Shown: in pieces, positions 36,055 through 45,383 of the stretch
Layout of the letters: each line of letters opens with the position of its first letter
Position numbering within the stretch: position 1 is the stretch's first letter
NCBI GenBank assembly: GCA_023399055.1
Contig: JAEWQV010000017.1
Coordinates: forward strand, 62,001-126,000
From: Bacillota bacterium
Lineage (GTDB): Bacteria > Bacillota > Clostridia > Lachnospirales > Lachnospiraceae
Direction: 5' to 3'
Length of the DNA: 64,000 bases
The notes under the pieces: generated by a model
Told to the model about the DNA's origin: nothing
Database searches by the model: none
Seen by the model: the letters and a program-made list of their open reading frames with translations, nothing else
Position numbers and translations under genes: made by a program

Positions 36055-36992
36055 TCGTTCTCCTCCATACGCCATTCATTTATAGCTGAAAGAACAAGAT
36101 CATATTTGACATTGCCTATTGATATATGAACATTGCTACGAGACAATTTAGGGAATTCATTATTAACCTTATATATTCGTATGTCACCAGCTTTATAAAA
36201 TTGATCATGATACTCTCTTCGGTCATAGTACCCCAGATTTAAGAGTTTTTCATTAAATTGAAACAGTGATTTTGAATTACTTTCTAAAATTTTTCTATAC
36301 CTTTCAAAAATTTCATATAGACTAAATCCTTTTCGATCATCTTTAACAGCTTTATCAACATTGATTACCGCAAGATATCCTTCATTACTTACGTCTAATT
36401 GTTCCAATGACGATATGCTTATAGTCAACTTTCTTGAAGCTATGGCTTTAACTTCAAACCAAGTATCTCCAATAATGAAATCTTGATCCGCACCTTCTGG
36501 TCCTAACCATGAGTCAATAATCTTATCAAATGTATATTTTCTATTCAAAACCAATTCTCCAAACGATAATTCTCCAATTAGGCCATTAATTACTTCATAT
36601 CCAAGAGTATCAGAAGCATTTTCCAATAAGTTCTGCCATTTAATAAACCTTGATATGAAAGTCTGCATTCCTTGGTATTCATTATCACATATATATGTCA
36701 AGTCCATTAAATCTTTGCACAGGCAACAAAAAACCTCATTATTATCATCATATTTCAATTTAATTTGAATTGCCCAGCGTCCATCTCTCCTTTTGCCTTT
36801 TTCCACAAGAATTGATTTACTAGAATGCATTTGTGAAGGTTCATAATCAGATAATAATACTAGTTCCTTATAACCATCTACGTCTATACCAACAAAAAAA
36901 TCCAATGGATGGTTTACATCAACCCTTTGCAAACACTCTTGTTTATCTGTTAACTTATTCCATTTACCTAACAGTTCTTCAATCGTCATCAT
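36045..36992 (-). CDS. PD-(D/E)XK motif protein (DUF4420-like nuclease candidate)
   Basis: A protein of about 315 residues with a PD-(D/E)XK nuclease core: GLIGELSFGELVL (Glu), GADQDFIIGDTWFEVKAIAS (Asp and E-x-K). It probably provides the DNA-cutting activity of the restriction-like system. It is translated from ATG 36992 or 36989 after GAGGAGG, inside the 3' end of the Z1 gene, and overlaps the AIPR gene downstream. The tight overlaps imply that Z1, nuclease and AIPR proteins are made together, likely as a complex. Confidence 0.85.
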   Translation of the reverse strand: MMTIEELLGKWNKLTDKQECLQRVDVNHPLDFFVGIDVDGYKELVLLSDYEPSQMHSSKSILVEKGKRRDGRWAIQIKLKYDDNNEVFCCLCKDLMDLTYICDNEYQGMQTFISRFIKWQNLLENASDTLGYEVINGLIGELSFGELVLNRKYTFDKIIDSWLGPEGADQDFIIGDTWFEVKAIASRKLTISISSLEQLDVSNEGYLAVINVDKAVKDDRKGFSLYEIFERYRKILESNSKSLFQFNEKLLNLGYYDRREYHDQFYKAGDIRIYKVNNEFPKLSRSNVHISIGNVKYDLVLSAINEWRMEENEWI

Positions 36993-39705
36993 ATTCATCA
37001 TCCTCCTCAAAATTGAGTTGGTTTCTTTCTTCTACTCTGTTAATTACATAGCGTACTTTCATACTTTTACCACTCATTCCTGGAAAACCTAGTCCTAAGG
37101 CTATCACTGGCATATCTGCTACAAGAGCATTTGCCTTATTATCTTGATTTTCTGAGTTTACTGTAATAAAATACATTAACAAAATAGGGTTTCTATCTGT
37201 ATTCAAGTATGGTTTATCTGGTATTGTTTGTTTTTCTTTATTTTCAAGTATTTTTCTAAATTCATCTTCTATCATTTTGATCTTTCCATTATCCAAACCA
37301 TATTTAGTTGCTCCCGGTACGCCCACTCTTGCACGCTGACCAGATATCAATAAACAACTATCAGATACCGATATTTCTCTCTTAGATAACTTGATTTTAA
37401 AATTCAAGATATCTTTATCAAAATATTTATCAACATAATCACCAGCCCCACCAATAAGAACCACATCCCAATATCTGTATGGTGCAAGATTTTTAATATA
37501 TGAGCTAAGATCTTTTGGTGAAAATGGGATATGACGTGGATGCGAGATAAATTCTCTAATATAATCAGCAATTATATCTTTATCAATATTCTTAAATCCC
37601 TTTCTGTTCTCGCCACAATCAAGCACTTCATATTTCCCATCAATAACATGTCTTAGCATCGTATTCGTCGATTTAATATTAGATAATAGATTTTCTTTAC
37701 TTGCCACCAATTTTGGTGTTTCAATAACTTTAGCTTCAACAGATATTAGCCTTTCAACTATTGCTGTATATCTACTTTTATTCCTTGCTGTAACAAATAG
37801 CGAAGATATATCTTGCCGAACTTTTAGTCCAAAATCTATGGGGGTTAATTGGGTTCTTCGCATTTCATCAATTTCATCTCGTAGTTCCGACATTGCACTC
37901 GAAATATATTGATACCAAGAAATTGCGTCAGCTCCCATCCAAATTTTAAATAATAAATCATAATCATCTCTATATCCGAACCATCTTCCCATCTGCATTA
38001 AGGTATCATACATTTGAGAATTCCTTCCAAAATAGCTAACGCATAAACCCTCTAATGTTAATCCTCTTGATAGGCTATTTCCACCAATAGCAATAACTCT
38101 TAGTCCAGCATCTTTATGTGGTTCATAATCCAAACGTTCAATTCCTTTTGATTTTGCTTTTTGATTGACAAGGCGTACTTCAATAGGCATGATAGCATCA
38201 TATAATTTGTTCTGAATTACAATCCACTCTAATTTTGTTATATTTGCAAGATCATACTTTTCCCATATAGCATAGAAGGAAGCAATAGTATTATTTCTAA
38301 CTGCATTATTAAAATCTAAGCGACTATAATTCTTAATTTGTTGTTTGTAGTAGTTAATTAAGGTAAAAACCATTTCATAAACTTGATCTTGTACACTTAC
38401 ATATTGACTTACATTAACTAACATTGATCTATGTGAATTTTTCTTACCTTTTATATCTTGTATTGCATTACATAGAATAAAATAAATTATTGCTTCTTGT
38501 AAACTTAATGGTAACGCTGGGACTATATGTGCAGACTTTGCTTTTGAACGAAAATGTTCATTTATATCTTTTATCTTTATTAAGGAAGATGCATATTTTG
38601 CATTTTCGCCAAAAATTTGTTGACTTCCTATATAGTTACTCGGCGTTGATAAAGAATATATAAAATCTGAAGGGAATAAATCAGGATCATTTATATCATC
38701 ATCATCTGGGTTAATAAATATGTTTGCAAATGGCGTCGCAGTAACTGCTATATAGGAAGATCTTGAAAATAATTTTAATATATTACGTATCCATTCATTT
38801 ATAGCAGTTGGATTTTCATCTTCTTTTTTTGTATTAACAGATGCATTGTCAGCCTCATCATCAATCAGAAGTAAGGGCAAATCAATTTTATCTGTACCCA
38901 CATCTGTATTACATGTTCTTAACCATGATTCAAGGTTTTTTAGTACACTTTTATTTTTTTTAACGACAAGAACAACAGGCTCTGTAAACCTCTTAATTGT
39001 AAAGTTTAAAGATTGAAGTTTTGCCGAATTAAAGTCACTTATAATATCAGTAAAAGGATATGCTGTTCTTGTGCTATCAAAAAGGCCAACACCTATATAT
39101 TTAGTTTCCATGTTACGCTGTAACACATTGCGACTATTTAAACCCACAAACCCTGCATCTATACGTTCCTGTGTTTGCTTTCTAAGACCTTCAATTGTAC
39201 CTGTTAGCAAAATAATAACTTTATATTCTGCATCTGCAGCTTTATTACAAAGTGCTATATAGTTTGATGTTTTACCTGATTGTATATCTCCTAAGATCAA
39301 CCCTTTTCTTTTCCAGCCACCTAATTGATTTGGGTTACCCACTAAATCAAGGATTTCATCACTTACTTTACCCAACATATTAACAACTTGCTCATTCCAA
39401 CCTTTTTCTAACAGAAGATAATCCTTATACCTATTCCAATAATATGGATCTATGGTAGATTTTCTTGCAGCTAGCCACGGATGATATGTATTCATATCAA
39501 CAATTTGTGTACCTAAATCTAAACGTACACTCATTTTTGATTGTATACTTCTTTCTACGAATTCTTTTTCGCCATCAGTCATAGGTCTAATTAATGCTGC
39601 TTTTTCAATAGCATCAATAATATCTGCCTCTGATGGATTTGAGCTTCCAATTTCGTGGCGTAATAACACCATTACCATATCTTCAATAAACTTTATATTA
39701 TCCAT
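36979..39705 (-). CDS. Z1-domain ATPase (helicase-like)
   Basis: A 908-residue protein. The ATPase core has Walker A GDIQSGKTSNYIAL, Walker B LLLIDDEADNAS, motif III YIAVTATPFANIF and late motifs GNSLSRGLTLEGL and QMGRWFGYRDDY, the pattern of Z1-domain proteins. Z1 ATPases are superfamily-II-like motors repeatedly encoded beside MutL/MORC-type GHKL ATPases, DUF4420 nucleases and C5 methyltransferases. ATG 39705 follows AGGAGG and overlaps the GHKL gene by 8 bp. It probably moves along DNA to bring the nuclease to unmodified sites; this is inference. Confidence 0.88.
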   Translation of the reverse strand: MDNIKFIEDMVMVLLRHEIGSSNPSEADIIDAIEKAALIRPMTDGEKEFVERSIQSKMSVRLDLGTQIVDMNTYHPWLAARKSTIDPYYWNRYKDYLLLEKGWNEQVVNMLGKVSDEILDLVGNPNQLGGWKRKGLILGDIQSGKTSNYIALCNKAADAEYKVIILLTGTIEGLRKQTQERIDAGFVGLNSRNVLQRNMETKYIGVGLFDSTRTAYPFTDIISDFNSAKLQSLNFTIKRFTEPVVLVVKKNKSVLKNLESWLRTCNTDVGTDKIDLPLLLIDDEADNASVNTKKEDENPTAINEWIRNILKLFSRSSYIAVTATPFANIFINPDDDDINDPDLFPSDFIYSLSTPSNYIGSQQIFGENAKYASSLIKIKDINEHFRSKAKSAHIVPALPLSLQEAIIYFILCNAIQDIKGKKNSHRSMLVNVSQYVSVQDQVYEMVFTLINYYKQQIKNYSRLDFNNAVRNNTIASFYAIWEKYDLANITKLEWIVIQNKLYDAIMPIEVRLVNQKAKSKGIERLDYEPHKDAGLRVIAIGGNSLSRGLTLEGLCVSYFGRNSQMYDTLMQMGRWFGYRDDYDLLFKIWMGADAISWYQYISSAMSELRDEIDEMRRTQLTPIDFGLKVRQDISSLFVTARNKSRYTAIVERLISVEAKVIETPKLVASKENLLSNIKSTNTMLRHVIDGKYEVLDCGENRKGFKNIDKDIIADYIREFISHPRHIPFSPKDLSSYIKNLAPYRYWDVVLIGGAGDYVDKYFDKDILNFKIKLSKREISVSDSCLLISGQRARVGVPGATKYGLDNGKIKMIEDEFRKILENKEKQTIPDKPYLNTDRNPILLMYFITVNSENQDNKANALVADMPVIALGLGFPGMSGKSMKVRYVINRVEERNQLNFEEDDEYDDD

Positions 39706-41173
39706 TGTTACTATCAACCTCCTCATAAATAATCTGAAGTATATCTAAATATTCATTAAATGGCTCAATATTCTCGAACTTTTTAAATATTGTATCTAAT
39801 TCGCCTTCATTTTTACCTTTTTGCATTAGTTCACGAGCTATATCACATATTCGCGCTTTTTCAATTTTTTCTTGATCTTTTCCTATTTTAACTTCGTTAT
39901 GTATATCGTTATGTAAAATATTAATAGGAAGATTATTCTGAACTGTATCTAAATATATGGACAATACTTTTTTGCCATAATCATTGAGCTGTTCATTTAC
40001 TAATTCAACCATTGGGTAATCTTTATTTATAAAATAACGTATGCCCTCCCGAGTCTCCATCCGTTCCCAGATATGTGAAACATTATCATCTTGCTCTTTT
40101 CGAGCTCTAAAACTCCATGTTCTTTTACTGCTAGTAGTTATATTACTTACTAATTGCTTGAGACGTATTTTTACTACTTCCGGAGGATAAGCTGTAGATT
40201 TTTTTATATCAAGTGTCCACATGTCATCTAAACAATTCGGAATGTCTACTCTTACTCGCGCTAACTTAGAATACTCATCCATTTTAATTAATTTAAACCA
40301 TGTTCCCCACGTTAATAGGCGGTTATTTCGATATATGTAAAAACCCTGCCATCTGCGTAAGCCTTCTTTGCCACCATATTTATCTAGCTCTGCTTTTGTC
40401 ATATTATCTGGATGTGGTAAAATGTATGGACGGATAATAACCTTGCCTTTTCTCCCTGGTAATTCTATTTTCTCATCATCCATCATAATATTACTTTTTG
40501 CCGAGAAAAATGGATCAAAAGCTATAATATCTATACCATTAATACTAATGCATACTTTTTTAACTCCATCTCCAGATAAATATCTGTGAAAAACCAATTC
40601 AAGATGTTCTCGCACTCTATCCATCTGATTATTAAATGCCTCTTCAAATGAAACACTTCCAATTGTAAATTTATCCAGTTTACTCCAAAGCACAAATGTT
40701 CCTGAATCATTTGCAAACAATTTATCAATAAACGGCAATTCAATTATCTCTTTGTCGGTAAGTTGTAAAAGACTCCATTTTTTAGTTAATGCAATATGAT
40801 CCAAATCCCATTGTCTCGCATTAATAATATTTTTTTGCTTTGAGACCACGGTTAAGCACCTGCATTGAGATAATGAGGCGGTCTTTAATCCCAACCCATA
40901 TCTTCCCAAATCATTTGTGGCTCTGGTATCGTTAGGATTGCAACTTCCATATCTCATTGCTTCTGTTAATTTTCCTGATTCCATACCTTTTCCATTATCA
41001 ATAATCGCTATAAATGGAACATCATATGGCATAAAACATATTTGAATTTCAGATGCTTCAGCAGTTAAACTATTATCAATTATATCAGCAATTGCCGTCT
41101 CGATCGAATACCCAATAGCTCGAGTTGATTCCATTAACAATGGTGCATATGGCGGACAATCTATTGGCTGCAT
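39698..41173 (-). CDS. GHKL ATPase (MutL/MORC-like) of the restriction-like operon
   Basis: A 491-residue protein. The N-box is IADIIDNSLTA (29-39), the G1 box DNGKGM (59-64) and the G2 box GRYGLGLKTAS (90-100). The following S5-like transducer region and a helical C-terminus fit the MORC-like GHKL ATPases described in prokaryotic restriction-modification clusters. It is the first gene of the operon with Z1, PD-(D/E)XK and AIPR genes. A 21-bp palindrome lies about 70 bp upstream of its start. The ribosome-binding site AAGGGAGTG precedes ATG 41173. Confidence 0.87.
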   Translation of the reverse strand: MQPIDCPPYAPLLMESTRAIGYSIETAIADIIDNSLTAEASEIQICFMPYDVPFIAIIDNGKGMESGKLTEAMRYGSCNPNDTRATNDLGRYGLGLKTASLSQCRCLTVVSKQKNIINARQWDLDHIALTKKWSLLQLTDKEIIELPFIDKLFANDSGTFVLWSKLDKFTIGSVSFEEAFNNQMDRVREHLELVFHRYLSGDGVKKVCISINGIDIIAFDPFFSAKSNIMMDDEKIELPGRKGKVIIRPYILPHPDNMTKAELDKYGGKEGLRRWQGFYIYRNNRLLTWGTWFKLIKMDEYSKLARVRVDIPNCLDDMWTLDIKKSTAYPPEVVKIRLKQLVSNITTSSKRTWSFRARKEQDDNVSHIWERMETREGIRYFINKDYPMVELVNEQLNDYGKKVLSIYLDTVQNNLPINILHNDIHNEVKIGKDQEKIEKARICDIARELMQKGKNEGELDTIFKKFENIEPFNEYLDILQIIYEEVDSNNG

Positions 41174-41239
41174 ATTTAATCACTCCCTTATTGCATAATT
41201 ATAGAACAATCATTTTGTTCCATATTATCCCACATTTTT

Positions 41240-41260
41240 GTATATTATACCATAATATAC
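41240..41260. promoter_or_regulatory. Perfect palindrome upstream of the GHKL-Z1 operon
   Basis: GTATATTAT and ATAATATAC flank a 3-bp centre; the minus strand contains TATAAT within it. It is a likely operator or promoter element for the operon. It does not share sequence with the RHH-operon palindrome beyond A/T richness. Confidence 0.45.
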
Positions 41261-41577
41261 CATTTGTGTATACAATTAGAGCTAAAAGTATCAGCAGAGT
41301 AAAATGAAAAAGTAATACCTTGAATGTAAATAGAAATTCCTCTAGACTACAGCGAAGCTTTTTGTAACCTGAACCTCTACTTTATTGATTTTACTAGTTT
41401 ATATTACGTTTACTTTTAAAATAATATAGCTATAATTGAGCTGTGAGCACTGTTTTCAACTTATTTTTGCGTACAAAAAATAGACGTCTGGAAAATACCG
41501 TGTAAAAGTAAATTCCACACGATGAATTTACTTTTTCATGGAGTAATCTCTGCCTGTATCATATTTTCAGCTGATAA
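41261..41577. other. Gap between the GHKL operon and the IS30 fragment
   Basis: An inverted repeat (AAAAGTAAATTC / GAATTTACTTTT, about 41505-41541) may be part of an IS end. The string AAAGTATCAGCAG at about 41285 recurs near 45974 on the other side of the RIT region. No gene was recognised. Confidence 0.3.
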
Positions 41578-41936
41578 TTAGTGTTTCAATAAGGATTGCT
41601 TTAGCATGATATCATCCGCGGGTATTGGTTTAAGGCCAGCAGCATGAATCAGCTTTTTATCAAGCAGTAACTGAGCCAGTTCTAATGGATTGCGACCATT
41701 TAAACTGGCTCTTGCTGTACAGTTAATGTGATTTGCTAACAATGTCAAGTCTTCCTGTGTAAGACCAGTTATCGATATACCTTTTGGTATTACCTTCCGA
41801 ATATATCCATGATTCTTTTCAAGCTTGGCTTTCTGCCAAGATGCCAGTGGATCACAGAAAAACACTTTAGTTCTTTCTCCTCCATTTAAGCTTTTCTCAA
41901 CATCTGCCGGACCTTTGAATTCAGGGCCATTGTCAG
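41578..41936 (-). pseudogene. IS30-type transposase, C-terminal half (left of RIT)
   Basis: The minus strand reads NTDNGPEFKGPADVEKSLNG, then CDPLASWQKAKLEKNHGYIR and PKGISITGL, the DDE core end of an IS30-type transposase, and runs to a normal C-terminus (LLKH-stop). The 5' half is missing: the frame begins exactly at the TDNG motif, where the RIT-flanking repeat starts. Confidence 0.8.
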
Positions 41937-41960
41937 TGTTATCCTGAATTCGTCATAACA
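41934..41960 (+). repeat. Left copy of the 27-bp direct repeat flanking the RIT element
   Basis: It is identical to 45357-45383. It contains a 24-bp imperfect palindrome with ends TGTTAT and ATAACA and centre GAATTC. This is a candidate tyrosine-recombinase core site or target duplication. Confidence 0.85.
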
Positions 41961-41962
41961 GC

Positions 41963-41997
41963 GACTATGCCGAAGAAAATACTATGCCGAAGTTTTG
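41963..41997 (+). repeat. RIT left terminal inverted repeat (35 bp)
   Basis: It is the exact reverse complement of 45323-45357. Each arm contains ACTATGCCGAAG twice, suggesting two recombinase-binding sites per end. Confidence 0.92.
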
Positions 41998-42053
41998 CCA
42001 AGCCATACAAGAGTACTGATACTGTCATTATTTCTTCGGCATAGTATCCGATT

Positions 42054-43082
42054 CTAATCAAGTGAGTAGAGTGCTTTACGTATTTCCTCACGTTTCCAGA
42101 TTTTTTCCGTTGAGTCCGCAAACTGTGGTGCAGCCTTATTCATTGCTTCACTCATCATTTCAAGGGTCGCAAATGCATAGAACCCTGAAGTGGTGGACAT
42201 ACTTTCGTGTCCGAGTAACTGCATAATAAACGGAAGTGGTACACCGTTTTTATATAAATCCATAGCTTTGGTTTTTCTAATTAAATGGCAATGAACCTTA
42301 TCCGGAACCTCATTACATTCGGTGCGAGCCTCATTAGCTGCAGTCTTTAGAATTAGGCTAATGCTGTCTGTCGAGAGTCTATGAGGAACTCCGTCTAAAA
42401 AGCTATAAAACAGCGGTGATTCTTTTCCTGACAGATGAAACTCTTTCAGGTACGCTTGTAGATGATTAACCGTCTTTGCCATAAGAGGAACATTTCTACT
42501 TTTTCTGCCCTTTCCGGTTAAGGTAATAAATGGATTAGTAGCTTCTAAGTGAAGAGATGAGCAGTTTAAATCAGCAAGTTCTTGCACTCGAGCACCAGTA
42601 TCGTATAGCAGAATTAAAAGCATCCGATTTCGTCGGTGTTTTGTAGTTTTCACATCGTAGGCTGAAAGGATGGCTGATGTGGCTGTTGGCTGAAGGTATT
42701 GTATAGGTTTTTTCTCTTCTTTTACCTTCTTGATGGCGCAAACATCTGTATAAATACCTCTCAACTCAAAATCCTCTTCGCTACAATACTTTAAGTAAGA
42801 ACGTAGGGCAGTTAACTTCAGATTGATAGTTTTTGGTGAAAACTGCTGTTGTTTCAAACACGATACATAATCCTTGACATTGTCACGAGAGAAAACATCG
42901 AACGATACGTTTTCGTTTGCTATACCCTTTTCGGTATCAAGAAACGATAAATAGGTTTTTAGTGACTGCTTATAGGCCTCTACCGATTTATCAGATAGAT
43001 TCCTGACTACGGGCATGTAATCATGTAAATATGATCTTGCTAAAAACCAAAAGTTACTATCTTTTTTACGTTTATACTTCAT
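42054..43082 (-). CDS. Tyrosine recombinase, third gene of RIT
   Basis: A 342-residue phage-integrase-family recombinase. Catalytic motifs: Arg in GARVQELADLNCS, H-x-x-R in CHLIRKTKAMD, His in LLGHESMSTTS and Tyr in GFYAFA. The N-terminal SAM-like core-binding domain spans about residues 10-105. It starts at ATG 43082 after GGAGGTTG and overlaps the middle recombinase gene by 11 bp. It acts with the other two in moving the element. Confidence 0.9.
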   Translation of the reverse strand: MKYKRKKDSNFWFLARSYLHDYMPVVRNLSDKSVEAYKQSLKTYLSFLDTEKGIANENVSFDVFSRDNVKDYVSCLKQQQFSPKTINLKLTALRSYLKYCSEEDFELRGIYTDVCAIKKVKEEKKPIQYLQPTATSAILSAYDVKTTKHRRNRMLLILLYDTGARVQELADLNCSSLHLEATNPFITLTGKGRKSRNVPLMAKTVNHLQAYLKEFHLSGKESPLFYSFLDGVPHRLSTDSISLILKTAANEARTECNEVPDKVHCHLIRKTKAMDLYKNGVPLPFIMQLLGHESMSTTSGFYAFATLEMMSEAMNKAAPQFADSTEKIWKREEIRKALYSLD

Positions 43083-44037
43083 AATCTTCAACCTCCGGAA
43101 TTAAATCCTCCATAGAGGCTGTGAGTAGTGAGTACTGCGTAAAGTAATCAGGAATAAGATGTATATAGTAATAAGTACTCTCTAGAGATGCATGTCCCAT
43201 GTATCTCATCAGATAAGGCAGCATCGCATGTACGTTTTTCCTTTCTTCCGACCAGTGAGCAATGTTTGCACATGCGAAATGGTGTCTAAAATCATAAGCT
43301 CTTGGTTTTACCTTGCCATCATAAGGCAAGCCCGCTGATACCCATATCTGCCGAAAGTTTGCTGAAACGGCAGTAGTTGATATAATGCCACCATATCCAC
43401 CAGGGAAGAAGTATTCCCTGTCAGGAAAACACTTTCCTATTGCTTTGTCGTATTTTTGTAGATATTCAATAAGTTCATCAGATAAGAATAACCGTCGATC
43501 CTTATGGCCTTTTGAATCAATGATATCTAAATACCCCTTATCTAAATGAACATCGCTGCACTTTAGCTTCCTAGCCTCACCACAACGTGCACCACAACAA
43601 TAAAGGAATCTATAAAAGGCGGGCAAAACATAAGGTCTGCCTATAGCCTTGTATCTTAATACGCAGGAATCACATTTCTTAAAAAATGTCTGTATTTCTG
43701 CCCCTGTCAGCAGATACACTTCGGGTTTATACCTTTGAATGATAAATCTGCCATCAAGTACATACGCTTCGGAATCACCTATGCTATTAAGGTAACGACC
43801 AAACTCTCTTATCGGTGAAATCCAGCTCCTGTCATTAGTCGTAGATTTGTCAGCATGCTGCAATGCCCATCCTTCAGCCACTTCCTTTGTAAGTATTGGT
43901 GCATTTCCATGCGTGAGGTTGTAATCATCAAGTTGGCCAAGATAACAGGTTGCAGTTTTGTATTTGATACCCAGGGAGTTTTTTAATGCCACAAAGTCTT
44001 TTAACAATGGGGCTAGATTACTTACAAACTTAGCCAT
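43072..44037 (-). CDS. Tyrosine recombinase, middle gene of RIT
   Basis: A 321-residue recombinase with Arg in CGARCGEARKLKCSDV, H/R box YDFRHHFACAN, GHASLESTYYYIH with the catalytic Tyr. ATG 44037 is preceded by GGAGGTGTACC and overlaps the upstream recombinase stop by 8 bp. The gene order and overlaps show coordinated synthesis of the three proteins. Confidence 0.9.
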   Translation of the reverse strand: MAKFVSNLAPLLKDFVALKNSLGIKYKTATCYLGQLDDYNLTHGNAPILTKEVAEGWALQHADKSTTNDRSWISPIREFGRYLNSIGDSEAYVLDGRFIIQRYKPEVYLLTGAEIQTFFKKCDSCVLRYKAIGRPYVLPAFYRFLYCCGARCGEARKLKCSDVHLDKGYLDIIDSKGHKDRRLFLSDELIEYLQKYDKAIGKCFPDREYFFPGGYGGIISTTAVSANFRQIWVSAGLPYDGKVKPRAYDFRHHFACANIAHWSEERKNVHAMLPYLMRYMGHASLESTYYYIHLIPDYFTQYSLLTASMEDLIPEVEDYEV

Positions 44038-45232
44038 GGTACACCTCCTTAGAGATGTTAACCATTGGTAATACACACTTCTTTAGCCTCGTTTCATCTG
44101 TAGTAATGTATATATCAGTTGTATCTGTATTCGCATGTCCTAGAATAGCAGCAATAGTAGCAACAGGTACCTCATTCTTTACCATCGTTGAAGCAGCATT
44201 ATGTCGAAGCATATGCATTCCACAGATTCGGTTATCCTTGCTAATACAGGCCGCTCTAAACACCCTGGAAACAACCGCGTGACAAGATGCATGGTCAGCT
44301 AAGGGTTCGAAAGGATCTAACTGCCTTACAAACAGGAAATCACTATCTGTCAAGGGTCTTTCCTTCGAAATATAATTAGCTATAGCATTTCCAACAGATA
44401 TGGTAAGAGGAAGGCAAACTGTATTGCCCGTTTTGCTTTGTCTAAAGGAGATTGATTCATTAACCCAATCAACATCAGACAACTTTAGCTTTATCAGGTC
44501 ACAAGCTCTAATACCTGTAGATAGCCCTAGTAAAACAATAGCCGCATCTCTATGTGAAATGCTCCCTGAATCTATAGCACTTTTTATGCCTGATTGTTCA
44601 CTGTCAGTAAGCGTCGGAATGATTCTCTTATGTCTGTAGGCATGAATTCCAGCTATTGCATTGGTTAAGTTCTCTCTTTGGGCATACCTGAAATATCGAC
44701 GTAAGCCACAGAGCACAGCTCTTTGCCGAGACTGCTTAACAGACTTTATATAGGCCAATACCATTGATGCGGAAAGGTTATCAAGGCTAAATACATTCAT
44801 TTCTTCTAAATGTCGAAGTAGGTAATACAATTCATACTCAAAGAAATGTATGGTATTACTGTTGTCATACGTGGCACATAAGTAGTCTTGATATTCTCGG
44901 TAGATGGTTCTGAAAAGTTCACTAACAGGCTGAACCTTACCACGTTTTAATGTAGAAAAATCAAAGACCCCCTTGTTGTAGTAGCTGTCAATCAAGCGGA
45001 TAAATCGCCCCTGAGTGTGGTACCTGTTTGTGCTAAACTTACCGGTCTTTTTGCTAACAACATCATCCGCATATAGTTGACCCAGCTTAGGCATGTAGCT
45101 AGTGGCCCCATTTTCTTCACAGAAGGCCTTAAATCGTCGAATCACGCCCTGGTAATTGTATATAGTATGTTCGTGATATTCAACTTCTGATAAGGCAGCT
45201 AACAGTTTGTTGCAGATAGTATTAATCTCCAT
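44030..45232 (-). CDS. Tyrosine recombinase, first gene of RIT
   Basis: A 400-residue recombinase with Arg in LSTGIRACDLIKLKLSD, H-x-x-R in MHMLRHNAAST, GHANTDTTDIY with the catalytic Tyr. ATG 45232 follows AAAGGAGG; the longer frame would start within the inverted repeat. It is the promoter-proximal gene of the trio; the inverted repeat lies about 90 bp upstream. Confidence 0.9.
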   Translation of the reverse strand: MEINTICNKLLAALSEVEYHEHTIYNYQGVIRRFKAFCEENGATSYMPKLGQLYADDVVSKKTGKFSTNRYHTQGRFIRLIDSYYNKGVFDFSTLKRGKVQPVSELFRTIYREYQDYLCATYDNSNTIHFFEYELYYLLRHLEEMNVFSLDNLSASMVLAYIKSVKQSRQRAVLCGLRRYFRYAQRENLTNAIAGIHAYRHKRIIPTLTDSEQSGIKSAIDSGSISHRDAAIVLLGLSTGIRACDLIKLKLSDVDWVNESISFRQSKTGNTVCLPLTISVGNAIANYISKERPLTDSDFLFVRQLDPFEPLADHASCHAVVSRVFRAACISKDNRICGMHMLRHNAASTMVKNEVPVATIAAILGHANTDTTDIYITTDETRLKKCVLPMVNISKEVYHG

Positions 45233-45322
45233 TTTGAAGTACCTCCTTTGATTTAGATACTTCAAGTATAAAATACTATGCCGATAAAAGTACTGTAAAG
45301 TCAGGCGTATTCGTAAGGTGCA

Positions 45323-45357
45323 CAAAACTTCGGCATAGTATTTTCTTCGGCATAGTC
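45323..45357 (-). repeat. RIT right terminal inverted repeat (35 bp)
   Basis: The exact reverse complement of 41963-41997, including the duplicated CTTCGGCATAGT. Confidence 0.92.
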
Positions 45358-45383
45358 AGTGTTATCCTGAATTCGTCATAACA
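45357..45383 (+). repeat. Right copy of the 27-bp direct repeat flanking RIT
   Basis: It is identical to 41934-41960. The transposase codons AAC ACT GAC AAT GG follow directly, as they do (on the other strand) at the left junction. Confidence 0.85.

Larger units (their letters stand above)
41963..45357. mobile_element. RIT element (recombinases in trio)
   Basis: Three overlapping tyrosine recombinase genes on the minus strand are enclosed by perfect 35-bp inverted repeats (41963-41997 and 45323-45357), and 27-bp direct repeats lie outside. This is the definition of a RIT element. Its flanks are the C-terminal halves of two different IS30-type transposases pointing outward. It is nested in the Tn7-like transposon between the defence cargo and the tns genes. 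Confidence 0.9.

Noticed and set aside
33608..41173. DISARM or BREX system
   Set aside because: No DrmA/B/MII set, PglZ, BrxC or PglX-like gene is present. The Z1-GHKL-AIPR-nuclease set is a different type.
42054..45232. Ordinary integron or ICE integrase region
   Set aside because: Three overlapping tyrosine recombinases with terminal inverted repeats and no conjugation genes fit RIT, not an integron or ICE.
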